Assembly: GCA_033398695.1 (NCBI GenBank)
Contig: CM065801.1
Coordinates: 51,036,358 to 51,100,357, forward strand
Source: Orobanche coerulescens
Lineage: Eukaryota > Streptophyta > Magnoliopsida > Lamiales > Orobanchaceae
Length of the DNA: 64,000 bases
Direction of reading: 5' to 3'
The notes under the pieces: model-generated
The model's database searches: none
What the model was told of the DNA's origin: nothing
Seen by the model: the letters and a program-made list of their open reading frames with translations, nothing else
Position numbers and translations under genes: made by a program
Shown here: one piece after another, positions 23,095-34,048 of the stretch
How positions within the stretch are numbered: the first letter of the stretch is position 1
How the letters are laid out: the number at the start of each line of letters is the position of its first letter

Positions 23095-24472
23095 CGACCA
23101 ATAAGAATAACACATCCAAACAAATATCACAACGTCAAGATAAGACAATAAATAGCGACGTTAAAACATCAACTCCAAGTCATCACACAAGTGACGAACT
23201 AACACGTAATTTTAGAACTTCATTAAAAAAATAATCCACACAAATACATCAACAGAGATGTTTGGATTTTACAAAATCAAACACGGTCAAAACCACACAC
23301 GTATCGCGAGGATCAAACACTACCAACAAAAATAAAATGTTTCCGGTATTATTCAAATGATAAAATTTTAAATTCTCAAGTTTGAAAAAAGGAATTGGTG
23401 AAATGAAATTTTTGAAAACACTTATAATACCTCGGTCGTTTAATTAAAACCATGTACCTCATTATCAAAGCTGTTTTGATTGAAGCTATTTGCAAAACAA
23501 CACATCGAGGCTTCAATCTTTTCGCTAGACGATATCGTCAAAATGACCTTATCAATATATCATTATCTTTGCTAGCGTTATACGGGGTAACAACATGTTA
23601 CCACGCCATCCATCAGCGATATATCAACAGAGATTAAATAATCAAGGGGCACGGGTACAATTGTAATAACAAATTTCTACCGGTCAGTCAAAGTTTACGG
23701 CCGTAACAACATGCGGTTCTACGGCCGTAACAACTCGAGCTTACGGCCGTAATGGAAAACATCTTACGGCCGTAACATCTAGTCAATGGACTGCATTGTC
23801 ATAGTAGCCCCCAACACACAAACACATAACATTTAAATTCGAAAATTAGGTCGTTATGCAAAACAAGATTTTTCCAAAAATTTTGATTTCCACAAAAATG
23901 CTCAAATCAGTAGTCTTTAAGGAAAAACGTTTTCAAAGCTACCCGTAGCGGGTATAATTACAACAATCCAAAATAGTCGATATTAAAACCACATGCCCAA
24001 ATGGCAAACAGGGTCGCCAATTCAATCACATACATCTCATGGCATCAAGTTTAAACACACAACAAAATCATTCATCGGAGTTTCCCACAAACTCTACCGT
24101 AAAACCCATCAAGGTTCACAACTTTCACACCATACCAACCCACATGGTGGTTCAAGGGCCAAACATCAATACATCTAGTTCTATACACGTACAGCATATC
24201 CAAGTATCGAATAAAACTTCATTACACAACACCGTGTAAATAAAATTATGCACCACAATGTAACACCTAAATGAAATCATGAACACAGATATTATGCATA
24301 AAAGAGGAGACTTACGTCCACACGCCGCACGGAGACGACGGTCGCCCACGATACTAATCTCGTGACTACGCACAACTCAACTTGTCACCTGACGACTCGA
24401 ACGACAAGACAACACATTACTCAACAAATCACAACTCGACTCGACCCGACAGCCTAGGTTTCCGCAACCTAA
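23095..24472 (-). other. H: leader, with TTACGGCCGTAA cluster and splice-donor-like site
   Basis: Non-coding leader of about 1.4 kb. On the minus strand gacgtaagtctcc (24307-24319) matches the donor phrase of the other gypsy leaders. At 23695-23706, 23741-23752 and 23764-23775 lie perfect TTACGGCCGTAA palindromes, plus a one-mismatch copy at about 23719; this motif is the one found in the T LTRs, not in the H LTR. Confidence 0.55.
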
Positions 24473-24484
24473 GCTCTGATACCA
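24473..24484 (-). other. H: primer binding site (tRNA-iMet)
   Basis: On the minus strand TGGTATCAGAGC, an exact initiator-Met primer site, lies 4 bp from the LTR end. Confidence 0.92.
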
Positions 24485-25220
24485 TAAATGTAACACCCCC
24501 AAAACCGTATGGGAATATTACACGCCGTAAACCCTTTTCGCAAGGATCTACCAGGCTAAACATCCATAAACAACCAAATGCTTGCCCGGCCAGGGTCAAA
24601 CAATATAATAATACAGACCGTTAATGTCACTTACACATAAACACACAGACCGATGAGGTCACACAACTCTATCAACAGGACTGACTAACAACATTACCCA
24701 TACAGGGGTCGAAATACAATACAGCGGAAGACTGAATCAACTCTAACAATACAACTAAACTCTACCAACTCTCAACTCTTGATTAGTATCGCACTCGTCA
24801 TCCCCTTGTGCCAATCTGTGTTGCTCCCGAACTCGCATGTACCGGGCCTTGAGCAGGACATCCACCCCGAATACTCGGGGTTAGTAAAACTCCTTTGTTT
24901 TACTAGTGCAAGTATCAAACCATACGAAATGTAACAAGCAAATAGCAACTACGAATTTAATACGCAAATCAATTATCAAAATGTTCCCGAGAAGTTTTAG
25001 AATTTCGAACTCAAGTAAGAGATATTTGAAAAGGAACACATCATCTCGGGGATTTTTAAAGCAGAAATTCTTTTGGACCTCGAGTCCCAATTTACAAAAC
25101 CTTTTCGTAAACATTAGGGCCTTAGCCCGATTCTCTTTCAAAGCATACTAAATAATATATCATTATGAGTCCGAGATCCATATTTAAAATGTTACCCGAA
25201 CAATCAACGCTACGATCATT

Positions 25221-25590
25221 GTTCGTACACATCATGTACCGAACTCAGGAGGCCTCGACGGACCTTACCCGGACCACACATACCGTTCGTACACATCATG
25301 TACCGAACTCCGAGGCCTCAACGGACCCTACCCGGCCACACACCTTTGCTCGTACACATCATGTACCGAACTCCGAGGCCTCAACGGACCTACCGGCCAC
25401 AACATCGTTCGTACACATCATGTACCGAACTCCGCAGGCCTCGTCGGACCCTACCCGGATCACACACCTTGTCCGTACACGTCATGTACCGGACTCCGGA
25501 GCCTCGTCGGACCCTACCGGATCACACACTTTGTTCGTACACATCATGTACCGAACTCCGCAGGCCTCGTCGGACCCTACCGGAACACAC
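25221..25590. repeat. H 5' LTR: six tandem units of about 62 bp
   Basis: Same units as 19388-19752 with small indels between them, so the two LTR copies now have different reading frames across the array. Confidence 0.85.
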
Positions 25591-26521
25591 ACACATCGAC
25601 ACGACACAATTCATAATCATTAAATGTCAAGCCATTCCACATTACACCGAAATGTACAATCAAGTATGTAAACCAAAACAACACAAACATCACGATCATC
25701 ACAACGACTCTTAACCAACATAACCCACATTCGGTACACAATACATTGAACAACCATGTGTACAACCATCCCATATGTACATCTCAATCCTGCACAAATG
25801 GCACAACGCCTAACACGTATACCAATATATCACTATTATCACAAAGCCTTCAAATTTCGGAAAACACAACCAACTCCAACGGAACATATTTACGGAGGCA
25901 AGCAAAATCGTCATACATATCATACGTAATTACTAGTCACAAGATACAAGTCGTATAATAAGATACTTGCCTTAATAACCGCTACCAAACGCTCCGAAGA
26001 ACACGGTTCGACCGGGAAGCTCGAACCCCAAAGAAGGCAACGAACGGAAGGGTTCCGACTCGAGTTCTTCACAAGAATTCGTTCCTAAGTCACAACGATA
26101 TCAATTCAATCACAATTCTCTGAACGTATGGAACTTCCCAAGTTCTACCCATTGAAGCATTTTATCGGACACTTTGAAGGCGTAGTCCAATTCAATCGAT
26201 TATTCAAAGAAATACTCAAATCCGTTCCACAAAACTTCAAGGGTATTGAATGATTACGAGTTTACAATCAAGTTTCATCAGAAATCTGAATCAAAACAAA
26301 GAAAATCGGCCAAAACACCAAGAAACCCCAAGAACATCCAAAAACCAAAAGTTTAGGTGTTCTTACCTTCGATCCGTGTGGAAGATGATGTTAATCCATG
26401 ATTCCAACTTCCAAAACATGTTTATATAAGTTGATTCTACTCAAAACCATCGATCTATGGTGAAAAATCGCGGAAGGAACGAAGAAAAGTGGAAAATGCC
26501 GGATATGACTCGGTCCAGGCC

Positions 26522-26698
26522 TTAAATAGCCGGACATGCCGGACGCTTAACGTACGTAATCGGGGCCCTTACGTGCGTAACCGGCCATGGCGAAGTCTCT
26601 CTGCCGAAATGCCGGCATCGTTACGTGCGTAACCGGCGGGCCTTACGTGCGTAACCGGCCTTACGTGCGTAGGCTGCCGGTCACTACCGTCGTTACTC
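26522..26698 (-). promoter_or_regulatory. H 5' LTR core promoter: TATA-like box and TTACGTGCGTAA array
   Basis: TTACGTGCGTAA at 26569-26580 and about 26620, 26642 and 26661 (the last a partial copy), with a TAACGTACGTAA variant at 26548. The TATA-like box lies at 26522-26530 on the minus strand. Confidence 0.6.
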
Positions 26699-27242
26699 GG
26701 CGGTGGCTGGCCCCAAGATGCCCGGCCATGACTCGGCGGGACCAACTCCGACGGCCCGAACGACCCCGAAACCCGAACCTGAGTACGAATCGAAGATACG
26801 GTTACGAAGTACTCGAAAATACGAATCCAAGCACTAATAGAACACACGATTCCGACTACCCGAAGGCTCGAAATTCGACAACGGAAAGTAATTACCCCAA
26901 ACTTTGGGAAATTACGAAAATGGCCCAAAACGCCCCAAAATCACGATACATGATCGAATAACCAAACCGAAGCTTGCAACATGAATAATAACATTAAATG
27001 GACTTCCGAGAAACTCGAAACAACAGTTTCGGACGAGATTCGCGAGAATCGAACTCATGTGCGGAAAAGTCATTTAAGAACACGAAACTCAACAAAACGA
27101 TACCGAAACGAACTCGGATGACAAAAAGTGTAGAATTAAATATTCTCAGAATGACGAAACGGTCAAAAGCGAGTCGTCGAAACGGACCTCCGCCGAAAAA
27201 TGAAAATTACCGGAAATCCGAAATTGCGGATATTACAAATCC

Positions 27243-27978
27243 AACTAGGGACGTCCCACGGGGAATCTGGGGTATATACTTGGACTGGGTATATACCTGG
27301 ATGCCCAGTGGTTTAATACTGTGCATATTATTCCAGAATAATGTCGTGGTATGCTACTGTTTATGCCTTTGGATTGTGAGCTATGTCATTGTCACAGTAC
27401 TGTTGATGCGCTGATACTTGGTGAGAATATCCTTCTTCTTGATATACTAATATAATCAGTCATCACGAATTTTATTTATTGCACATTATACATCCTATTA
27501 TCAATTACTTGCACCGGCCGTTTGCTGACCCCTTCGAGGGTGGATACCTTTTTTGTATATTCAGGTACCAGTCTTAACGGTGAGCCAGTGCAGGAAGGGC
27601 ACGAGGATGATGAGCAGCAGTGATATTCTCTCGTGATTCCGAAATCGTTTTAGTTGTCCTATTTTGTTTTGGGTAAGTACTCTCGAGTACTGTTTTTATT
27701 GATAATACGCTCGTGTGAGGGCTTGGGTATTGTCTTAAGATTTGTTATCGGTATGTTGAGTTGGTTTCGACCGTGGTCATATTTGACCTTGCCAGTTGAG
27801 ATGTTGTGGTGGATGTGATGTATCGTCGACCTTGCCGGTTGTCGTATGTTGTTTTGGTTTTATATTCGACCTATTTGGTCGGTGTGTGTGTGCATGTTGT
27901 TAGTCAGGTCTAGTCTTGTGTATTCCCGAAATGATCCATGGAGCTGTAACAGTTTCGACCCGGGGAGGGGTTGTTACA
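27243..27978 (+). mobile_element. G: 5' LTR, right part (gypsy)
   Basis: Continuation of the G LTR after H, ending GGGGTTGTTACA at 27978. Combined with 17167-18659 the LTR would be about 2.2 kb. It contains ctttgtgatcgaccttgcc-like repeats (cgaccttgccggttg, about 27780-27850). Confidence 0.85.
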
Positions 27979-27983
27979 TAAAG

Positions 27984-27995
27984 TGGTATCGGAGC
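27984..27995 (+). other. G: primer binding site (tRNA-iMet type)
   Basis: tggtatcggagc, 5 bp after the LTR end; one mismatch from TGGTATCAGAGC. Confidence 0.85.
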
Positions 27996-29117
27996 TTAGG
28001 TTTATGAATACCTAGGCCGTCGGTTATTGGGTCTGTTTTGTTGTGTCTTGTTGTCGGTTGTGTTTAGGAATATCACTAGCTGCCATCGTCTCGTGCCACC
28101 TGTGCTGTAAGTCTCTCTGATCCTTAATTTCTTTTTCTAAACCTGTTTTAGTATCATTTGAGCCTGTCTGGACTTTGTATTGAGATAAGAGACCTTTTGT
28201 GAACTGTATTGGGGTCGTACCCATTGATTCTCTTCTGATCCTATCTGAATTCCACGAAGAACCAGAGTAACCTGTTTGTACTTTGGTCTCATTTGAACTG
28301 TGTTCATTACCTTTCCTTTGTGGAATTTGGGTACACTGGCGTATGGTGATAGTTACCAAGAGTAAAATTCCTCGAGAACATGAATAAATCATGTTGATCC
28401 TTTATTTGAATCCAATAGCTGCGAGATTCTATTTGTTGGACTAGAGATTCCAGATCTTAATGAAGATAAGTCAAAATCCTTCGAGATATCGAAGTCACTA
28501 TCAGGTTAAAATGCTCAGCGGTACTTAGGCTCGTGTATTTATTTGAATGAGGGTAAGATATTTTACAACCCATGTTATCATTTTCTTTTAAGATAATAGC
28601 AAAAGTTTTCAAAACCTTTGAAAAATCAAACCTGTCATTTTTAGGGCATGTAATTTAAATTTTGATCTATATATTCTTATAAGGGCATGTAATTTAAATT
28701 TTGGATTCAGATGTATGACATGCAAATTTGTCATGCAAATTAAGTTATCTTGCAACATAATTTTGATAAGACATATCTTTTGAGTTCTTTCAAAAAACAA
28801 TGAGAATTAAGGAATGGCATCATTTTGATCAGATGTCGGAACTTCTCGATGATAGATCTTTGAGTTTTGTACGTTTCAAGCTAAATCTTCTCAGAGTTAA
28901 AATAGAAAATTGATTTATGCACTAAGAACTCCTCGACAGGAATATATACATATAAACATAAAATGTGAATGTGAAAAGTTTCTTTCTAAAAAGCAAATAT
29001 ACGAGCCCAGGTACCGTGAGCAAGAGATGCATCATAGCTACAACGTGTAAAAGAGTTGCGTAAAAAGTTGAGCATGGATTATTTACGTGCGATGTTGTAG
29101 CTTTGTGATCTCATCAC
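27996..29117 (+). other. G: leader, non-coding, interrupted by T
   Basis: Homologous to the F leader: both run ttatgaatacctaggc or gaaacctaggctgtcgg, then tgccatcgtctcgtgccacc, then a donor-like GTAAGT (28107). Beyond this it is AT-rich without ORFs. G resumes for 76 bp at 35632-35706 before element J starts. Gag or pol of G, if any, lies past J. Confidence 0.6.
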
Positions 29118-30688
29118 TGACACGCTTTTTGTGTAACTATCGCAAGTGCACGATATCGTATCAAGTAGTAAAGTGGACTTTTTGAGTCCGGTTTATCGAT
29201 CCCACAAGGAAGTTATGTTATAATTGAATTATACACTATTAGTCTATTTTTATAGATACTTAAGATGAGTGAAACACACAATTAAAAAGTTTGGTTTAAT
29301 AATTGCAAAGAAATTGCAATAATAGTTCTAATATTATAAGGAAATAAAAAGATAGCAATAATAATAGATTGATTATCGATAAAATGAAATAGTTGGGATT
29401 ACAAACTTAGTTCGTCATTAGTTATAAAAGATGTATTGGAGATCATAAGATGAATTTACTTATTATGTTGTGTAGATTCGATTTTCCTTAAAAAGACGGT
29501 TTCTCTTTCGAACTATAAACGCCCTTACATATTGAATCAATCCACTATATTTCTATGTTGATTGGCTTCAATACATAGCATTAGGATTTGTGAAAATAAC
29601 TCAATGAATCATCTAAGGACTAGGGGTATATTTCTATCCCCTAGAACAACTTAGAGTGAAGATCATTTGATCTAATCAAACATATTTTCTTTGAAACATA
29701 TGAAGATCATAAATATCTTCATTAATTGGCCAAATAAATAAAGATTGTTAAAACAATGAAAATCACACACAATAATAAGTAATTCATAATATATCTTTAT
29801 ACAAACATAAATAACATGACTCACCTTGTTTATAATCCCAACTTAAGAAACTTAGCCCATAAAGGGTTTATTACACATATTACAAGCTTTGGTGGTCATT
29901 CTTAGTTGAATCAAGAGAAAGAATTGATCCTAACTCCCTTAGTAGATAAAGGAGATAGAAGCAATAAACTCTCGAACAACATATACTACACCACACTTAC
30001 AAAGATCACTCAAGAACACAAGTGTGTTCTTCACACAAAAAGAAAAGTTTACAAGAAAATGGAAAATTATATGATGAATGGTGAATGATGAAGGATCTAA
30101 GGGTCTATTTATACACCTAAAGTCATCTAATAGCTCCAAAACTACAGCATTATTACATTATATCGGATCAATGCCACCATCCCCTCAATAATACACAAAA
30201 GTATAAAAATTAGACAAATCATAGCAATCTGTCAAGAGTTACGGCCGTAACATTCGGGAGTTACGGCCGTAATCGAGGTGACTTACGGCCGTAACTCCTG
30301 AATGTTACGGCCGTAACGTGGCTTCGTAAATTTGCTCATTTGAAGCTTTGATAGTTACGTTTTCAGCCGAATTCCTCGGACTTTGCGTTTTTGCCCGGAT
30401 CTTCTTCGGATGATAACTTTTGATATATAACTCGATTTTGAATCCGGAAGAAATGCCGAATTCGTCTCGAAAAGCCCTACAACATGAATATATCAAAATT
30501 CAATAAAGAGAATATTTATTAAACATGTTGTTTCTTGAGTAATTCAGTTATTTAATCCGATCATCATCGATAAAAATAAAATTTTTAAAACTAATAAATT
30601 AAAAGCAAAAAACGAGTAGACTAGCTCAAATATTGGTCAATAATATCGATACAAACCATGGAAAAGTGTACAAAAATGACACATATCA
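29118..30688 (-). mobile_element. T: 3' LTR, 1,571 bp
   Basis: Minus strand from TGATATGTGTCATTTT (30688) to AGCGTGTCA (29118). Matches 34049-35626. Confidence 0.93.
30105..30316 (-). promoter_or_regulatory. T 3' LTR core promoter: TATA box and four TTACGGCCGTAA palindromes
   Basis: Perfect 12 bp palindromes lie at 30239-30250, 30261-30272, 30283-30294 and 30305-30316, an exact 22 bp period. On the minus strand the TATA box gtataaatag (30104-30113) lies about 125 bp downstream. A 22 bp period puts successive sites about two helical turns apart. Confidence 0.7.
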
Positions 30689-31155
30689 CACCCCAAACTT
30701 GAATTCTTGCTAGTCGAGCAAGACTCTTTATTATTCACACTCCAAAAATAAAAATAAAAATAAAAAAATAAGAAAATTAATACACACATAAATTAAAATA
30801 TAAAAAGAGAAAAGGAGATCAAAATGCCATTAATAAACAACAACTTGACTTTATACGGTAGATAGAAATGAATCAAGATTCAAAATAAATCTACTAATAT
30901 TTTTGAAGTTAAAACACGGTTTTTATTTTGTAATTCCAAAATGTAAGGTTTTCCCCAAAAGGTTGATTATTTCTTTCCCACTCGTGATACACACGACTCC
31001 CTTTAATGGTTGCTCTCGATCACTCGTTTATTTTTCGACTCAATATGAAGAAGAATTTCATTGGCGTCATCAAATATTGTGATTTTTACAAAATTGAGTG
31101 TATTGAAATTCAGCTGCTAATTAATTCAAATCTGCTCATAAACTACATCCCTTTT

Positions 31156-31459
31156 AGTGATAGCTTTCACACCGTTATTTGCTAACGTGTAGCTCTTTTC
31201 ACTAACACAATTTCTATCTCATTTTTTTCGTAAAAGGTGATAGCTTTCACACCGTTATTTGCTAACGTGTAGCTCTTTTCACCAATTTTTCGAGACGGCG
31301 GCTACGCACCAACAATGGTTAGTCCTTTATTTTTCGCAAAATTTAAGACTTCCAAAATTAAACATTTATTCTTTGCTCAACAATTCTCCTTTTCGTCATT
31401 TATTTTTTTTAGGTGATAGCTTTCACACCGTTATTTGCTAACGTGTAGCTCTTTTCACC
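31156..31459. repeat. T: three dispersed copies of a 48 bp hairpin
   Basis: Copies at 31156-31203, 31235-31283 and 31411-31459 are nearly identical. Each can fold: outer arms ggtga and tcacc, inner agct with agct, and a central stem acac(c)gtta with taacgtgt around a tttgc loop. They are separated by unrelated AT-rich spacers, so this is a dispersed motif and not a simple tandem array. Confidence 0.8.
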
Positions 31460-31780
31460 AATGACTCCTTTTTTTTTTTTTAGGGAATAGAATTTTTGCA
31501 GAAAATCATTTTTTTAGTTAAGCATGAAAAATCAAAAACTCCACATATTAAGTAAAGTTCATTTATATTTTTCATCAACCAATTGATTCTTCTTTTCTCA
31601 AGGTAACGAATGACTCGATTTTATATGATAATTACAAGGCTTGGAAAGAGAGATTAAGGCTCAAAAAATTTTTTTTGGAATATACAATTTTTTTACCGGT
31701 TAAAACGATTTTAGAAGTTTGTATATAGCTAATTTATTGGTGTTATGGCCAGATCTAAAAATCTCATAAATCAAAGTACT

Positions 31781-31803
31781 ATAAATATATATATATATAT
31801 ATA
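31781..31803. repeat. AT microsatellite in T
   Basis: A run of (ta)n of about 20 bp followed by poly-A, within the AT-rich spacer 31460-32314 that shows no ORF. Confidence 0.7.
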
Positions 31804-32314
31804 ATAATAAAAAAAAAAATTAAGGCAAATAACCAAATCAATCAAAACACACCAAAATTATTAAACAAACCACACCAAAATTACAACACACCAAAATACT
31901 AAAACAAACCACCCCCAAACTTGAAAATAAAACTGTCCTCAGTTTAAAAATAAAATAAAAATCAATGCGAAAAGCTGAATACTCCCTGTTAAGAAAGTTG
32001 ATGTCCGAGCCTAACGCCTTTTAGAATCTAAGAGAATAAATATACGAGGCACACAAAAGAAAATAAAATATACTCGTAAGTATAACATAATTTTTAGATG
32101 CGCATCAAGAAAGTCCAAGAGTCGCCTTACGCTGCCATCAAAGTTTTTATAAAAGCAAAAGACGAAATAAACATTACAGTAATGAAATAAAAATACATAA
32201 ATCGTGAATAGATGCGCGTCAAGAGATCAAGAAGAAACTCCTTAAGCTGCCATCATTTAGCACGATTATTACACACGACAAAAAGTAAAAATACAAGGGG
32301 TCCGACATGGGTTA

Positions 32315-32960
32315 TCAAAGGGAGAGGAATGAATCTACTTTTCGTTTTCTCACGGTAAAATCTTCTACCTGCACAATTTTAGCTAAAGCTGGATCTGGTT
32401 GAGGAACAAATTCATTGAGTTTTTCGATTAGTTCTTCTGGTGTTGTTGCAACGACTATGATTCGTTTTGCACGCTCGGAAATAAATCCCTTTTCAGCAGA
32501 GTAGTCGATGAAAGACAGTAAACCATCAAAAAAACCATTGACATTAAGCACTCCTATTGGTTTTTGATGAACATTTAGTGAGCTCTGTAACCACATGAAA
32601 AAGTTCCTCAAGTGTGCCAAAACCACCGGAAGGGCGATAAAGGCGCGAATTATTTATCATGTGAGTTATGCGATCTTGCATATTCACGAGATCTAAACTC
32701 ATCTCCAATAGTTGACCCGGTGATTTTACTTTCACGGCCGAGGTTTTGGGATTACTCCCAACACTCTTACTCCTTCCATATAGGCGAAGCGGCTCGCCCC
32801 ATTAATCCTAGACTTCCTCCTCCGTAAACTACATGAATGCATTTTTCTCCTAAGGTACGACCCAAGTTGTGGGCGCTTGATGAAGCATGCCTCTTTTCCA
32901 GAACTAGATCCACCAAAAATGCAGTGTGTAAAATTTTTTTGTTGAAGATGATGACTCCAT
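32315..32960 (-). pseudogene. LOG: Captured LONELY GUY-like cytokinin-activating enzyme (LOG) copy in T
   Basis: The LOG family (cytokinin riboside 5'-monophosphate phosphoribohydrolase, cytosolic) releases active cytokinin base from its ribotide. From the ATG at 32960 (MESSSSTKKF) the minus strand gives, in order: GGSSSGKEACF (about 32910), CIHVVYGGGSLGLMGRAAS (about 32845-32790), MQDRITHMIN, SGGFGTLEELFHVVT (about 32630-32590), QKPIGVLNVNGFFDGLLSFI and EKGFISERAKRIIVVATTPE to a stop at 32315. These follow the whole family order, nearly full length (about 210 codons). The signature PGGxGTxxE has Pro changed to Ser. At least three frameshifts or stops break it. No introns interrupt the coding sequence, although plant LOG genes normally have several. 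It reads in the sense of the element. Confidence 0.9.
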
Positions 32961-33055
32961 TTTTGAAAAGAAAAAAAAATTTTTAGAGAGAAACAGAGAA
33001 AAGTGCAAGTTTGAGGGATGAATGAAAGAAACCAGAGAAAGTTTATTTATAGAAG
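32961..33055 (-). promoter_or_regulatory. Possible captured LOG 5' UTR and TATA box
   Basis: Directly upstream of the LOG ATG is a CT-rich stretch typical of a plant 5' UTR, and on the minus strand ctataaataaac lies at 33041-33052, 85-90 bp before the ATG. If this is the original core promoter, then the capture was not of a mature mRNA starting at its cap site. It may also be coincidental. Confidence 0.35.
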
Positions 33056-33154
33056 AAAAAGAAGGTAAAAATTGTTTAACAAGTTTGTGATTGCGTTTGA
33101 TTGTGCTTCAACTACTCAATAGAATAATGAAAGCTTTTATCGCGTATCACATTT

Positions 33155-33809
33155 TTATTCGTAAAATCTCACCACACGACAAAAATAAAAGATACTTACG
33201 CGTATGTACGGTAGTTGTGATTGTGGCTCACATCTTCCTCTGATTTTACGTTCGAAACGGCCTAAACGCCTTCTATGAGTCGGGAGAAGCTTCCCATCCA
33301 ATTTTCTTACAAATTGGCAAACAGGTCTTTTAACGTCGATTCCCAAGACGTTGTTCATATTCGGTTTGAATTTATTCCACAAACATTGAATTCCGTAATA
33401 CACAAGTCCACTAGGATGCGTGTCAAGAGAAATTTCGATATTATCTAAATTCTCCTTATTCGGACCATCATTAATGAACCGAATTTTATCTTCTCTGTTT
33501 GTAGATGGAATTCCTAAAGATCGACATTTTGCATTACAGTTCCATCTAGCACATTTATAGCAAACGGCTAGAATCTTTGCTCGTCGTTTCTTTGCATATG
33601 AACTTTTTCCAAGCCCCGTAAAAATCTAGTTGGTGTTTCGTGAATTCACCTTCTATTCTTACTTTGGCTTCGATAATGAATCTTATGTCAAAAGGTATAC
33701 TTTTATTCGTAAGCAACCTCATCCTTTCAAGCCTTGTCTTGTAAATTTTTAAAATTGCATTTTTGCTTAGAAAGGGAAATCTTTTTTTCAATTTTAAACA
33801 ATGTTTCAT
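33155..33809 (-). pseudogene. Unknown protein-coding sequence in T, frameshifted, after primer site
   Basis: Two overlapping minus-strand frames read on: 33809-33555 (MKHCLKLKKRFPFLSKNAIL..., basic, 84 codons) and about 33603-33155 (a Cys-rich start CYKCARWNCNAKC, then GLVYYGIQCLWNKFKPN and PVCQFVRKLDGKLLPTHRRR, about 149 codons). Together they could be one protein of about 200-220 residues broken by a frameshift near 33600. It lies 240 bp after the primer site, the place of gag in autonomous relatives, but I see no zinc knuckle or capsid motif and do not recognise it. It may be a second captured host gene or an element-specific protein. Confidence 0.45.
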
Positions 33810-34024
33810 CCATGATAAAAAAAAAAAAAGACAATGAAAATAATTAAAAAAATATATACAAATATCGGTTGTTGTGGGAAATCGAAAATCCGACTTTAAT
33901 AGTCACGAGTACCGTTATCCGCCACTTGACCGGACAAACACAATTTAGTACTAAGTTACAACGTCGAGAAATTTGTACCTACACAAATAGTTTATAATGT
34001 AAGAGTTCAAATATAACTTATACT

Positions 34025-34042
34025 TCCCCGGCAACGGCGCCA
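34025..34042 (-). other. T: primer binding site, 18 nt, tRNA-Asp
   Basis: On the minus strand TGGCGCCGTTGCCGGGGA, the exact complement of the 3' end of plant tRNA-Asp(GUC), lies 6 bp after the 5' LTR. This site is typical of Athila-group gypsy elements and sets the element orientation. Confidence 0.92.
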
Positions 34043-34048
34043 AAAACT

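Larger units (their letters stand above)
24489..27237 (-). mobile_element. H: 5' LTR
   Basis: 2,749 bp, matching the 3' LTR at 18660-21394 along its length. The tandem-repeat block (25221-25590) has six units; the promoter array lies at 26546-26698, with TATA-like box at 26522-26530. Confidence 0.93.
18655..27242 (-). mobile_element. H: gag-only gypsy retrotransposon with both LTRs and TSD aatcc
   Basis: H spans 18660-27237 (8.58 kb) on the minus strand and is flanked by aatcc at 18655-18659 and 27238-27242. Parts are: 5' LTR 24489-27237, primer site 24473-24484, leader, gag (23094-22150), no pol, a relict LTR junction (21819), PPT, and 3' LTR 18660-21394. The LTRs are highly similar apart from small indels, suggesting a fairly recent insertion. 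It splits the 5' LTR of G. Confidence 0.95.

Noticed and set aside
23028..23234. Thr-rich plus-strand ORF and Val-rich minus-strand ORF at 22925-23119
   Set aside because: Off-frame readings of the repeat-coded Arg-Gly start of H gag.
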